Origin: Anaeramoeba flamelloides
Taxonomy: Eukaryota > Metamonada > Anaeramoebidae
Assembly: GCA_027625915.1 (NCBI GenBank)
Contig: JANTQA010000033.1
Span: 3,534,001-3,598,000, forward strand
DNA length: 64,000 nucleotides
Direction of reading: 5' to 3'
The notes under the pieces are model-generated. The model was not told the origin of the DNA. It ran no database searches and worked only from the letters and a program-made list of their open reading frames with translations. Each line of letters begins with the position of its first letter. The first letter of the stretch is position 1. Both the position numbers and the translations under genes were made by a program. Shown piece by piece: positions 12,401 to 23,718 of this stretch.

Positions 12401-12878
12401 TAACTTGTCTCTTTTATCAATTTCTTTCATTTTCTTTTTATAATATTTATCAAATAGGCCAAGTGTGTATAATGCCGTAAATTTAGTTTGCTTTGTTGTT
12501 GCATTAAGTGAATTTGATATGTCGCTTCGGGAATCTACTGGAGAAAATAGATTAAGAGACTCTTTAAATGAGTTTAGTAATATTTGTTCATCACCATGGT
12601 TTACAAACACACAAATTATACTGTTATTTAACAAAACAGATATTTTCAAAAAAAAATTAAAAAAGGTAGAATTGCATTCTTCATTTCCGGAATACAATGG
12701 TGATAATTCATACCACGATGCTTTTGAATTTATCAAATCAAAATTTTTAGACGAAAGTATAGTTGGTTCTTATGATCGAAAGCGTATTCAAATTTATTTA
12801 GTAAATGCATTAGATCTTAATTCAGTTTCAACAACTTTTAATCATATTTCAGATAAATATTTCAATTCAGAAAATTGA
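6265..12878 (+). CDS. G-protein alpha subunit, atypical (4 exons)
   Basis: Heterotrimeric G-protein alpha subunits bind guanine nucleotide at the plasma membrane and relay receptor signals. Exons 6265-6935, 7173-7301, 7490-7531 and 12458-12878 join in phase to 420 residues. The start codon gives MGPKLS, an N-myristoylation motif. A lysine-rich extension (about residues 7-60) precedes the usual N-terminal helix. Visible motifs are the P-loop GCAESGKST (108-116), the helical domain, switch I (about 244-255), switch II DLPGMREDRKQW (270-281), NKTD (339-342) and a weak G5 motif VNALD (396-400). Residue spacing around every junction matches ordinary G-alphas exactly. Oddities are a Tyr (248) where the switch I catalytic Arg is expected, Met (274) in place of the switch II catalytic Gln, a His (253) after the switch I Thr pair, and the absence of the usual C-terminal Cys. 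Slow or absent GTP hydrolysis is inferred. The third intron is 4,926 nt. Confidence 0.88.
6410..6439 (+). repeat. 30-base A homopolymer inside the G-alpha coding region
   Basis: An uninterrupted run of 30 adenines encodes nine or so of the lysines in the N-terminal extension of the G-alpha. The frame is open across it as read. Homopolymers this long are prone to replication slippage and to sequencing error, so the exact lysine count is uncertain. Confidence 0.85.
7942..8578. mobile_element. Family I foldback with nearly identical arms
   Basis: The left arm (about 7942-8073) and right arm (about 8447-8578) are reverse complements with only about five mismatches in 130 nt, separated by roughly 370 nt. 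The outer ends read 'ggtatcaaagatttttaa'. A diverged relative lies at about 18,470-18,790. It is within the G-alpha intron, so the pre-mRNA would contain a long hairpin. The high arm identity implies a young insertion or arm-to-arm conversion. No transposase or target duplication is visible. Confidence 0.75.
12020..12300. repeat. Family C modular repeat in the G-alpha intron
   Basis: This block repeats the 'agtgcctaggttttcttgg' and 'ggttttctattttatttgg' words and ends with oppositely oriented copies of 'gaaaatctattgattttc'. It ends just before the last G-alpha exon. Confidence 0.65.
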
Positions 12879-15533
12879 TTATTGAACAATTATTTATTTC
12901 TTATATTTTGTAATTTTAATAATTAATTACAATTTTTCTTTTTTATTTAAAATAAATCTATTTTTAGGAATTGAAAAAAAAAAAAGAAAAAAAAAAAAAA
13001 CCATACTATTAAATATTATTTAATCAGAAAAAGATATTTCAATAGAAAAGTTGTTTTTTTTTTTTCATACAACGTTAAGAATAATATGATTGATTTTTTA
13101 AATAATTTATGAAACATTTAAATTGTTTTTTAAAAAAAGCAATTATTGAAAAAATATATTTGATCAAATAAAAAAATAAAACTGATGAATTATTTGATCA
13201 TGAAGGAAGAAATAATTTAAAACACAATACATATATAAATTCATATATAATTTAAAAAATCAAAATTTATTAACACTTAAAAATTAACAATTCTATAAAA
13301 ATATATATTTATTACAATTCTTAAAGATAAATCATAATTTTTGATAAATAAATTAATTGTACAAATATTTTTTATCTGTTTTTATTTTAATGATAATATA
13401 AATAAAAAAACAATTTTTTAAATTTTCACTTATTTATTGTTTTTTATTCGAATTTTAATTTTTTATTTTTCATAAAATTTTATAAATTTCTGTTTTTTCA
13501 GTCTTGAAAAAAAAAAAACAATTACAATTATTATTTTTTTTTTTCTAATTATTACTGAAGAGAGGCGATTTAACAAAATAACCCCAAGAAAATCACTGTT
13601 AGGGTTTTCAGAATTTAAAAGAATCTAATAAAATCATTGATTTTACTCTATTCTTTTGAATTTTTGAAAAACGCGATTAGTTTTTATTGAGTTTTCTGTT
13701 TATTTGGAAAATCAATAGTTTTTCGTTAAGTTTTTTTGAGGTTTTCTATTTTATTTGGAAAATCAATAGATTTTCGATAGGCTTTCCTCTGTTTTCTATT
13801 TATTTGTGAAATCAATAGATCAACTCAACTCTTTTGAATTCTAGAAAACCGGGTTTCTGCTTCTATCAATATAAGCAATAAACTGGAAATTAAATAAATT
13901 TTCGTTTATTTCTGAAATTAAAAAAAATCTAGACTATCTACAATACTTAACGTACTATATAGCACTTGACGAGACGGAATTTTATTTAGATTTTTATTAT
14001 ACCCAATAATTTTCAAGTATTCATGGAATTTCCAGCTAGAACTATTGATTATCAAGTTTTCTCAAAATTGATTAAGATTCACATCTAGTAAATTGAAGTT
14101 TTCTCCTTTCCAACTAATATTTTCGTTATCTTTTTTTAAAAATATTAATTTTTTATCAATATATATTCAAAACCCAAAATTTCTAATTTTCTTTTTGAGT
14201 TTATAATATCTATTGATAAATATGAAACTTCTGAATTGATCAATTTTTGCTTGATTTTTATATATTATCTGGAGATAATGTAGATTGATTTTTATTTATT
14301 TCACTACTTTTTTATTTATCCCAATATCAACAGAGTGATAATATTTTTTGAGTTAGATTAAATATATATTAATCAATAAAATAACGGGTTAATGTATATC
14401 ATTTTTTAAAAAAATGTTGATTTACGCCATTTGCTAATTAGATTGACAAAAATTCATTATGTTTTTTTTTTGGAATTTTCTTTTGTTTTTTTAAAGTTTT
14501 TTTGGAAATGGGTCCTTTTTCTAACAAAATTCGAAAATATTTTATTTGTGATAATTAGTATGATTTTAAAAGTTTTATAAATATTATCCTTCATTACAAA
14601 TACCTGAATAATTTTATGTTAATTACTCATATTTTTTTTACAATTTCTGAAAAAAAGGGTTTTTTAAGGCAAAGAAACTTTAAAGAAGAATAATAAAAAA
14701 TATTTAATAAAAATATTTCAATTATTTCTTTGATAACTTCTTCAAACTTTTTTATAGACAAACGTTTGTCCTTCTTCTTTGCCTTTTCAAATTTGATGTT
14801 TACTACATTAAACTTAATTTATGAAAATATTTTGTTGAATTTTCTCTGATAAGTGTTATTTAATTACGAATAGAAATACATTTGATTTTGTACACGAACA
14901 AGTCAGATAAAGAGTGATTTTAAAAAAGTTTTCAATACCTTACATTTTTGGCATTCTATGTTTAAGATATGAAAACTACTACTTTGGAATTCTCATTTAT
15001 CTAATTAAAAACCTTTTGGAAAATTTAACAGATATTTAATATTTTTTTGTTTGATAAACTAATAACTCCAAATAAATTTCTATTGAAAAAAATTGTTCAT
15101 AATATTTAATTAAAGCTTTTCTCTCGAAAAAACATTTTTTCAAAATAAAAAAGTAAAATATTTAAATTGATTCTGATGTGAAATTGAAACTAGGACAGCC
15201 CAATTCAATTTGCCTTAAGGTTATTTTCCTAATTCCTTTTTGTTTGTGATTAGACTTTTCTTTTAATATCAATTTCCAAATATGACATAATATTTAATTT
15301 TCAAACTTTGTACAATTTTTTGATCCTTACATCTTTCCTTTTGAGAAGGAAGAAAAAAATAATTTGTCGTTAATTTTTTGTTTTTATCAAATTCCTTTTG
15401 GTTTCAGTTTAAAGAAAAGAATTTAGGAAATTTAAAATTAGAAAAAAAAAAGACAATTTTCATAAACTCCCTGATTCAATTTAATATAAAGTCTTAAAAA
15501 AAAAATGATATATTTATTTATTTATTGATGTAA
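12879..15533. other. Intergenic AT-rich stretch with a family C block
   Basis: No gene is supported between the G-alpha stop and the B repeat. A family C block lies at about 13,560-13,990, recognisable by 'ggaaaatcaatagattttc' and the 'ttgaggttttctatttta' word. The rest is AT-rich with homopolymer runs. Confidence 0.55.
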
Positions 15534-16095
15534 GAAGTGTAAATTACACTCTAGAGGTACTTTTACTTAAATTTCTTCAAGGACAATTTAAGCGTAAAAT
15601 CATAGATTTCACAATTGTTCAAGTGAAAGACACACCCAATTTTTTTTATTTTTAAAAAGCAAAAGCAAAACATTGAAAAGAAAAAAGGAAAAAAAAATAG
15701 AAATTTAAAAAGGGTTTATAAGAAGCAATTGGTAAAAAATCAAAAAAAAAAAAAAAAAACCCAATTCTATCTTTAATTAAGGACTTCCAAAATCACAGTC
15801 ACGATACTTTTGGTTGATTTAATAATTTGATAATTGATCATGAATGTTCACTTGGGGATCGTTGTTTAATTTGTTGTAATTTCTTTTTTTTTTTTTTTTA
15901 TGTTATTTGTTTTAAACCTTTGGTTATTTTTAGCTTTACTTTTTTGGTTTTTATTTTCAAGTTACTCATACTTTCGTGTTTCAGTGTCACAGTATTAGCA
16001 AGCAACTACTTGATCCTTTTCCTTTGCAACTCTTATTCCCAATATAAAGAAGATTCAACAGGGGGGGGGTGGAAAAAAATAAAAAAATGATATAT
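15534..16095 (+). mobile_element. Family B retroposon-like repeat, copy 1
   Basis: This is one of three near-full copies of a repeat of about 550 bp. It begins near 'agtgtaaattacactct' and ends with 'aatataaagaagattc', followed by an A-rich tail. It aligns along its whole length with 24,488-25,060 (same strand) and with the complement of 47,100-47,660. There are no terminal inverted repeats; the conserved 3' word plus a variable A-rich tail suggests a SINE-like or other retroposed sequence. I cannot identify polymerase III boxes. It ends about 45 bp from the stop codon of the phosphatase gene. Confidence 0.65.
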
Positions 16096-16140
16096 TAAAG
16101 CTCTGTTAGAAATTTATTAGCATTAAGACAAATTTCAGAT

Positions 16141-18072
16141 TTAATTTTTATATTGTGAAAGTACATTTTTTTTGTAAAATTTTGTAAATATAGTTTGAAG
16201 TTCTTTTAATTTTTCGGCTCTTCGATTATAACTTTTAGTGTCTTCATCGCTTATATCATTCTCCATACTTTTTTTTTTCTTTTTGTTCTTTTTCATCTTG
16301 TCTTTTTTGCTTTCACTTTTTTGACATTTTTTGCCTCTTGATTCATTTTTTCCTTTTTCCAATATCTGTTTTTTATTCAAATCATTCTTATTCTTGCTTT
16401 TGCCCTTATTGGTTCCATTTTTGATGTTCTGTTTCTTGATCCGCTTCTTGTTCTTTTTCCTTTTCAATAAAAATTCATCCCATTTTTTTTGATAATTGGA
16501 CAATTTAAATTCATCATTCTGGATGAATTGAAGAAAATAAAAGCAAAAATGAAAAATTTCATAACCGTTTTTCACACGATCATTCAATTTATGAGCAAAC
16601 AATAGCCAATCATAGCCAACGACTAAATACAAAAACTGTAAAGGTGATAAGCTTTGGTGTATTAGCCCATCAGCCCATAAGGACATTCTTGCTAAAGAAC
16701 AAAATAAGGGGGTACGATCCCAACCAGACAAGCAATGTATATCAAGGCCAGTGTTTTTTCGAGGATCTGAGACCATGGTTAAGATCACCTTCATATAATT
16801 TTGAGTTAGCTTGATGATATCCCATTTTCGGTAATTTTGGAAATTGATTTTCTTTAAGAGGGGGAATTTTAAAAGCTTGGGATCAATTTTTAAAGTGGCA
16901 GTATTGATCGGATCATCCCAGTCATATATTACGCCCTCCCCATTATAACCATTCTTTTGGAATTCTCCAAATAATTCAACACCTGGGTAGGGCATTGAAT
17001 TGACTGAAAATGTTGAATAACGATCGTAGGAATCACCCTTTTCACTAGAGCTCACAATTAATTTGTATTTTTCTTTTTTAATTTCAACCATCAAATCGAC
17101 AATGTACTTGATTTTCCACACTTTTTGCATCAGCGCAATGTCCACAAGCCGAACTTCAGGAATGGTGCCTTCATTAAATTTTTCCTTTTTGTTTTCAACA
17201 TTTTTTTTGATCTCCTTGAGGATTTCTTTTTTCCCGTTTTGGATCAACTGGATTTCGGGATCTTTGTTCCTTATTTTTTTTTTTTTTCGCGTGGAAGTGT
17301 GTGGAACAAAGCCTGAAAGGGTTTTTAATGGATTTTTCTTTCCTGTAAACATTAATTCAATTCCTTTTGATAAAGTACTTGATCTACATAATGACTTGTT
17401 TAAAACATAACAAAATTCAATCGGGAAGCGTTTTCTACACCTCGCATCTCGGCTTATTAAAAGAGTACTGAACAAGGGGTGCTTTAATTCCTTTTGTTCA
17501 GTTTGGGGATCTTTTTTTTGTTCTTTGTCTTTTTTTGACTTTTGGTGTTTGGTGGTATCTGTTTTGTTTCCTTTTTTTTTAGTTTCCTTTCCCCTTTTTC
17601 TTCCTTTCTCCTTTTTCTTTTTCTTTTTCTTTTCCTTTTCTTTCTCCTTTTCTTTCTCTTTTTGGTTTTCTTTTTTATCTTTCTCGTTTTCTTTCTCTTT
17701 TTTATTTTTTCTCTCATCCACCACGTTGTTTTCCCTTTTCCTTTTCTGTTTCTCTTTCTTCTTTACATTTTTTGTCTTCCTTTCCTTTTCTTCAATATTT
17801 TCTTCTGTTTCACCAAAATGTATCTTGGTAATTTCTTTTATTGTGGAGACAGTGTGTGTTAAAATTAATTTTGGTGGGTAAGTTTGGCATAAGATGTCTT
17901 GAAAATTGTTGTCAATTAATGTGAGATTATAATCAATTGCAAATAAATGCTCACAAGTTCTTTGGAGTTTTTCAGTTTCAATTGGAAGTGTATCTCCGTG
18001 AAGTTTTAGAACAGAATTTTGTGAATATAAAAGAAATAATTCTTCCAATAGTTCCTGGGTAATTATGCTCAT
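16141..18072 (-). CDS. MTMR14-like: Myotubularin-related phosphoinositide 3-phosphatase, MTMR14/Jumpy type
   Basis: MTMR14 enzymes remove the 3-phosphate from PI3P and PI(3,5)P2 on endosomal and autophagic membranes. The protein has 643 residues when started at the ATG at 18072; the frame is open for 48 more codons, but those are hydrophobic and unlike the family. The active-site loop HCLSGWDRTP has Cys447 and Arg452. MTMR14 uses nearly the same loop, while other myotubularins use HCSDGWDRT. Further family blocks are CRSSTLSKG, YIVDLMVE, SMPYPGVELF, LARMSLWADGLIHQSL and VVGYDWLLFAHKLNDRV. It differs from animal homologues by a long Lys/Glu-rich insert (about residues 85-205) before the first conserved block and a second basic, low-complexity tail (about 575-625). 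No intron is needed. The B repeat ends just downstream. Confidence 0.92.
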   Translation of the reverse strand: MSIITQELLEELFLLYSQNSVLKLHGDTLPIETEKLQRTCEHLFAIDYNLTLIDNNFQDILCQTYPPKLILTHTVSTIKEITKIHFGETEENIEEKERKTKNVKKKEKQKRKRENNVVDERKNKKEKENEKDKKENQKEKEKEKEKEKKKKKKKEKGRKRGKETKKKGNKTDTTKHQKSKKDKEQKKDPQTEQKELKHPLFSTLLISRDARCRKRFPIEFCYVLNKSLCRSSTLSKGIELMFTGKKNPLKTLSGFVPHTSTRKKKKIRNKDPEIQLIQNGKKEILKEIKKNVENKKEKFNEGTIPEVRLVDIALMQKVWKIKYIVDLMVEIKKEKYKLIVSSSEKGDSYDRYSTFSVNSMPYPGVELFGEFQKNGYNGEGVIYDWDDPINTATLKIDPKLLKFPLLKKINFQNYRKWDIIKLTQNYMKVILTMVSDPRKNTGLDIHCLSGWDRTPLFCSLARMSLWADGLIHQSLSPLQFLYLVVGYDWLLFAHKLNDRVKNGYEIFHFCFYFLQFIQNDEFKLSNYQKKWDEFLLKRKKNKKRIKKQNIKNGTNKGKSKNKNDLNKKQILEKGKNESRGKKCQKSESKKDKMKKNKKKKKSMENDISDEDTKSYNRRAEKLKELQTIFTKFYKKNVLSQYKN

Positions 18073-18469
18073 GGTGTATTCAACAAAAAATGAAAAAATT
18101 AATCCTTGCAATATCCAAAAATCTACAAATAAAAGTAAATTTTCAAAATTTAAGAAGGATTTCATCTGAAATTTTATACAATTTCCATTCAAAATAAAAT
18201 TATATTTATTTTTCAAAGTCAGCAGGTTCTATAACTATTGATCTTTTATGTTAATATGCGAACTAGAGTGTAATTACTGAAAAAAGAAAAAATAATTTAA
18301 AAGAATTCGAATCATAGGAAAATCATACCATTGAAATTTTTTAGGATTTATAGGTTTTTTTTTTAATATATATTTTTAATTAAAATAACATTACGAATTT
18401 TTTTAAAAACAACAATGTAAATTTAAAGTCATCATGAATTTTTTAGATATTTTCTATGTGGCTCTTCGT

Positions 18470-18790
18470 GCTATTTCTATTATATTAATATACTTGAAAT
18501 TAAGTGGGCTGGGATTGAAAAAAATTGGATAGAACTAGTAGCAAGGAAATTTTGGTTTTTTAAACCTTTTCAAGGTAAATTTCGAATTTGGTTTTAAGAA
18601 ATATGTGTTTTTTTCCTAACTGATAAATTTTTATTAAGAAAACATTTTTTTTTTTTTTTTTGACAAGAATCCTTTGTTCAGTATTCTTAAAAGCTAGTAG
18701 ATGTGTTGTCATAAAAGTAATATCCACAAACATAAAATCATGGCATTCCCTTAATTTTTCAAGTCAAGTTTTTTTATTTATAATCAAAAT
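18470..18790. repeat. Diverged relative of family I
   Basis: The word order 'aaaccttttcaagg', then a 'tgttgtcataaaagtaata' block, matches the central loop and right arm of the family I foldback at 8,216-8,580. The left arm is not found here, so this is an old or partial copy. It lies upstream of the phosphatase gene. Confidence 0.55.
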
Positions 18791-19689
18791 ATTAAGTATT
18801 GTGTAACTAAAACAAAATTTAAACTTGAACTAATGTCTAAATTTTAACCCTAACTCTGTTTACCGACCTGTTGTATAAATAAAAGAAATATCATATAAGA
18901 TTACAATAAAATTTAAACAAGTAAAATAAATCTTACAATAAATATTACAAAAAAATTGCGAAGAAATTAAAAGACAGAATTGTAATTTTAGGGTACAAAA
19001 ATAATTAAAAGGTTAACATTTTTTCAATTTAAACAAAATAAAGGCCTTTTAGTCCACAAAATTTCTCATTATGAGGAAATTTTTGAAAAAACAATCATTA
19101 AATATATTTAACTTTTTTACATTAATTCAGGATCTAATATCAAAATTCAATTTGAATCAGAAAACAATTTTTAGAAGAGAATTCCTATCTATAAATCCAA
19201 AATCTAAAAAAAAAAACTAAATAAAAATAATTAGATTTTTATATTAATGAGTATGAAATAATAAAATGTATATTTTCAAATTTGTAAAGCTAATATTTAA
19301 ATTTGAATTTTTTCATTGTAGTAATAGATGATAAAATATATTTACAATATATACAACACTCCAGTTCTTCACTGTCTTGAAGTTATTGTATTTATTGTTG
19401 ATTGTGGTACAACAGTTGTGAAAACTCTAACAAGAAAAATCTGTTTTTTTTTTCTGAGGTTTGAATTTTTGATAACTTAGAATATGAATTTTCATTGACT
19501 TTGTCTTTGAGTAATTTACTTGAATAATTAATAACAAGAATTTTGAAAATACTCTATTAATCTAAAAAAACTCAAATATTGACAATACTAATTAAAAATA
19601 TGGACTGTTCTAGTTTTTTTTTTTTTTTGACTTTGGGAAATAAACAGAAAATTTATTTAAATTTTGTGTTCCTTTCAGAAATTAAAAAA
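18791..19689. other. AT-rich intergenic stretch, nothing identified
   Basis: I see no gene, structured RNA or clear repeat here beyond A and T runs. Confidence 0.5.
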
Positions 19690-20680
19690 AAACTAACATA
19701 AGTGTCATAGGTATTCCAGGATTCAAAATAATTCATCAAAAAGTAGGATTTTACTCTATTTTTTTAAATTTTGGAAAAAGTAACAAAAGTGTCCATCGAG
19801 TGCCTATCTTTACCAGAATTCAAACGAATTGAGCAAAATATAAATTTTTTACTCAATTATTTTTTATTCCTGGAAAACCTAAAGAAAAGTGTCCATAGGG
19901 TGCTGTAGGATACCTAGTTTTTTTTTTTTATTTCTGGAATTAAAGAAAATCTAACGGAAGTGTCCGTCAAGTGCCTATCTTTTCTTGGGGGGTTCTGTTT
20001 TATATGTTAAGTGTTCTAGGTTTGTTTGAGGTTTTCTATTTTATTTTGAATTTTTCTAGGTTTTTTTTACTTTTTCAAATAAACAGAAAATTTTAATAAA
20101 TTTTCGGTTTATTTCGAAAAGTAAAAAAAACCTAATGAAAATCTATTGATTTTTCAAATAAAGAGAAAACTTAAGAAAAGCTAAAGGTAGTTTTTTTTTA
20201 ATTTTTGAAAAAAACCTAAAAGTAAATCAATTTTCGCATTATTTCAAAATTTCAAAAAAATCTAACCAAGGCTTCCGTCAAGTGCCACCGGGTGCAGTAG
20301 AGTGTCGCCAAGTGCCTATGTTTTCCGGAATTCAAAGGAATAGAGAAAAAAACTTTGGTTTTACTCAATTCTTTTAAATTCCTGAAAAGCTCACACTGTT
20401 TTTTTCGGATTCAAAAAAATCGTGGAAAAACTTACTGTAGTACTAGTTTTTCCAGTTTTCCGGGAGGGGTTAATAGGGAAATATATCTAGATTGTCCTTT
20501 ATTCTTTGAAATTCCGGAAACCCTACGAAAGTATAGGTCAAGTGCCTTGGTTTTCTTGGGGTTTTCTATTTTATTTGTTAAATGTTCTAGGTTTTTTTGA
20601 GGTTTTCTATTTTATTTAAAACATCAATAGTTTTTTACATATAATTAGAAAACTCAAGAAAACATAATTGAAAAATAAAA
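19690..20680. repeat. Large family C cluster
   Basis: This is the longest family C array in the window, about 1 kb. Words such as 'agtgcctatcttttcttgg', 'aaaacctaatgaaaatct' and 'ctattttatttaaaacatc' recur in both orientations, with the 'ttctggaaaacc' type of junction between them. The arrangement looks like several short elements inserted next to or into each other. An open frame within it (about 20,355-20,600) is repeat sequence, not a gene. Confidence 0.65.
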
Positions 20681-21757
20681 AAAAATAGTTTTTCAATTTA
20701 AATCAATAAATAATTCTTTAAAAGTCAAAAGAATAAATTCTACATTTGAAAGATATTTATTAAATTTAAAACACTTTTAAAATTATAATAAAATAACCTT
20801 AACTGTTAAAATAAATTATATTTCAAATTTTTTACAATTAAATTTGAAAAAAATCTTACAAGAACAGGGAAAATTGGATTTTCCAACTTAAATTTGAAAA
20901 TATCTTTTCAAAATTATTTTTTTGATCAAGAATCTCTTCTTTATAACCAATAGTGTTTATTATAAGTGAAGTTATTAAATAGTGAAAAATTAGTAAATGT
21001 TGAAATTTTTTTTTGAAAAATATTATAAGTTGGTGGTGTGTTGAAGATAGTCATCATGGGTTTTTTAAACATCACAGTTTAAGGTAAGTCATGGTTACCT
21101 TACTCGTTGATTGCTTAATTCTCAAATCATTCGATCTCAACATCAAAAATAGATTTTGTAAATTTTTAGTTCACTTTTTCAATGGTTCATTATTTATTCA
21201 ATAAAGAATCCCATTATCAACAAAGATCTAATCTTGGTATCACTTGTGGAGTGTGTGTTGTATTGACAACATATTCACTATAAATAATTACTCTTATACA
21301 AATCAAAATAAATAAAGATTATAATCTTTTAACAATCTTACAATTTTTCCAAATGATAAAATATTTTATCTCCCTTGATTCATTATAAATAATCAAAACC
21401 AAAACAGCATTCTATTTGAAAAAAAAAGATTAATATTCGATCTTATCATCCTTGTATTCAGCTCTTATTCTGTTTGTAATGACAAAAAGTTTGTAAAAAA
21501 ACTTTTAAAAAAATTCAAATACACCCCTTTTTGTCAGGGTTTTATGAAATTTTAATATTTGAAAGCTTGTTTTGAAAGAATAATTTCAATTTTTAGAATT
21601 AGAATTTTTTGACAATAAATAATATTTCAGGATAAAAATGTAACAAACAGCCCAAGAATGAGTTCTCTTTATTCTTAAGAAGAGATTTGGTGTGTAATTG
21701 AAAATAGAAATCTAAAATTAAACATTTTTTGGAAATTTTTAAAAAAAGTTTATCAAA
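20681..21757. other. Upstream region of the STE20 kinase gene
   Basis: No gene is supported. The last part before the ATG at 21758 is A/T-rich and presumably holds the kinase promoter. A small inverted motif 'aaggtaa...ttacctt' occurs near 21,082-21,107, with no known meaning. Confidence 0.45.
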
Positions 21758-23718
21758 ATGACCCAAGAACAAATCACATATTCAACAAAACCTGAAGATT
21801 ATCAACTTCTTCAATGCATTGGAAGGGGTAGAACAGCACAGGTTTGGAGGGCCATCTATAAGCCACGTAACGAGTATATTGCAATTAAAAAAATTGATAT
21901 GGAAAATACAGAATCAAACTCTGACTTAAATTTGAATAATATCCGCCAAGAACTTGAGGTTTGGAAGTTATCACAACACCCAAACATCCTCCCTTATTAC
22001 GGATCATATCTAGAAGGATCGGATATTTGTTTAATCATGAAATTAATGACAGCAGGATCATTACAGGATATTATCAAAAATTGTTTCCCAAATGGGATCA
22101 AAGACGAAGTACTAATTGCCACGATTCTGAAAAACCTTTTACAGGCAATCAATTATCTTCACGAAACAGGTAAAATCCATCGTGATATTAAAACTAGTAA
22201 TGTTCTTTGTTCTGAGGCTGGTGAAATCTTTTTAGGTATGAAACCTTTTTTTTTTTTTTTTTTTTTTTTTTTTGGAGAAACAAAAAATAAAAAAAACAAA
22301 GAAAAATTATTTTGTGATGCGCCTTGACTTGATGGGAAACAAAATAACTTTTTTTTTTTTTTTCTTTTTTTCAATTTTTTGGAAGCTTTTAGCCCTTTTT
22401 TCTTCATAAAAAAATCACTTTACTCCAAAACTGCAAAACTCTCAAATTTCTTCTTTTTTGAAAATCTAAAATTTTTTTACTTTCTTCTTCCAAAAATTAC
22501 AAAAAACTAAAAACCACACTAACAAAATTTCATTAAATAAAAGGCGATTTTGGAGTGAGTGCGCTCTTGTTTACCGACGGATCAACTGTCAGTTTAAGAC
22601 AGACCCTAACCGGTACTCCATGCTATATGGCACCTGAGGTTATTCTTCAAGTTAAACAAGGAGGAGGGTATGGACGAAAGGCTGATATTTGGTCTTTTGG
22701 GATCACCGCGCTCGAGCTTGCGCATGGTAAGCCGCCCTTCCACCAATCCGAGTTTATGAAAATTTTGGTCAAAATTGCCACATCGCCACCACCAAAGCTG
22801 GATCCAAATTTCTCAAAGAAATTCCGATCCATGATCAACAAGTGTCTAACAAAGGAGTCTAATAAACGGTTGACTGCAAGCGAGTTATTAAAACACCGCT
22901 TTTTCAAACAAGCCAAAGATAGCAATTACATTTTGGATAACTTTTTATCCACTTTGCCTCCATTTACAAAAAGGATCGAAGAGTTTGAAAACATCAAGAA
23001 ATTGACAATTCAAAACCTCCGAAAAATCGACAAGGATGCGAAGGAACAAAACACAAAGGGCAAGTGGACCTTTAGTGAAGAAAACCAATGGGACGAAGTT
23101 GTCTTCCAAAACGAAATCCTGGAAAAACAAAAAAAGAAGCGCTCGAGCCGTAGTAAACAAGGAAGATCAAAGAAAGTCAAACTCAGGAAAAAAAAAAAAC
23201 ACACCAAAAGATCAAAGCAAAGCAGCGACAAAAAAGAGCCCAAAGTCACAAAGGAAACCAAAGAACTCAGCCCAAAGCAAAAAAATAAAAAAAAAAAACC
23301 CGTCAGAGTTGTGAGCAATAAACAGAGAAAGTTTAAAATTGAATCGAGTTCTGGCGAAGAAGAGAAAAACAAAGAAAAAAAAAAAGATAAAAAGAAGGAG
23401 AAAAAGAAGAAAAAAATTGTTAAAGGAACTCGAAAATTTATAGTTGAGGATGCCTCAGAAAAAAAGAAAAAAAAATCAAATAACACCAAAGAAAATAAAA
23501 AAAAATTAAAAGAGGTTGAATCGTCAGAACCAGAACCAGAAAAAGAAACAGAATCAAAATCAGAGTCAGAGTCAGAGTCAGAGTCAGAATCAGAATCAGA
23601 ATCAGAATCAGAATCAGAATCAGAATCAGAATCATCGTCGTCTGACAATGATGAATCCACTTCCTCAGAAGAGAGTTCAAGCTCTGAATCTTCAGAAACT
23701 GATTCTGAAAAAAAATAA
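21758..23718 (+). CDS. STE20-family kinase, OSR1/SPAK/Fray-like (2 exons)
   Basis: Animal OSR1/SPAK kinases are activated by WNK kinases and phosphorylate cation-chloride cotransporters. Exons 21758-22235 and 22544-23718 join in phase to 550 residues; the 308-nt intron (GTATGA...AAAAG) splits a Gly codon just before DFG. Visible are the Gly loop (22-29), AIKK with catalytic Lys44, HRD (141-143), DFG (161-163) and GTPCYMAPEV. T180 matches the WNK-target threonine of OSR1. The catalytic domain ends near residue 280. A family-like PF1 word, GKWTFSEENQW (332-342), follows. The C-terminal third is then a lysine-rich segment (about 350-485) and a Ser-Glu repeat tail (about 488-550). I see no CCT substrate-docking domain, which animal members have at this position. 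The basic tail could direct the protein to acidic partners; that is inference. Confidence 0.9.
23551..23634 (+). repeat. Coding hexanucleotide (GARTCA)n array
   Basis: About fourteen tandem copies of gaatca/gagtca encode the alternating Ser-Glu tail of the kinase. The array is a microsatellite under coding constraint: the third position is variable (gaa/gag) while the protein repeat is kept. Confidence 0.85.

Larger units (their letters stand above)
7532..12457 (+). other. Giant third intron of the G-alpha gene
   Basis: The intron opens with GTATGT directly after the TG of a Trp codon and closes with AAATAG before the completing G, so W281 is split. It contains the family I foldback (7942-8578), a family C block (about 12,020-12,300), a short degenerate tandem of a 'tttcacttttttaaaa' word near 9,310-9,440, a 14-base C run near 10,486 and otherwise featureless AT-rich DNA. 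Short open frames inside it have no credible coding character. Confidence 0.8.

Noticed and set aside
17525-17881. Phe/Ser-rich open frames opposite the lysine-rich part of the phosphatase
   Set aside because: They are antisense shadows of AAG/AAA/GAA-rich coding sequence.
23010-23660. Asp/Ser-repeat open frame opposite the kinase tail
   Set aside because: It is the complement of the coding hexanucleotide array and lysine tract, with no independent support.
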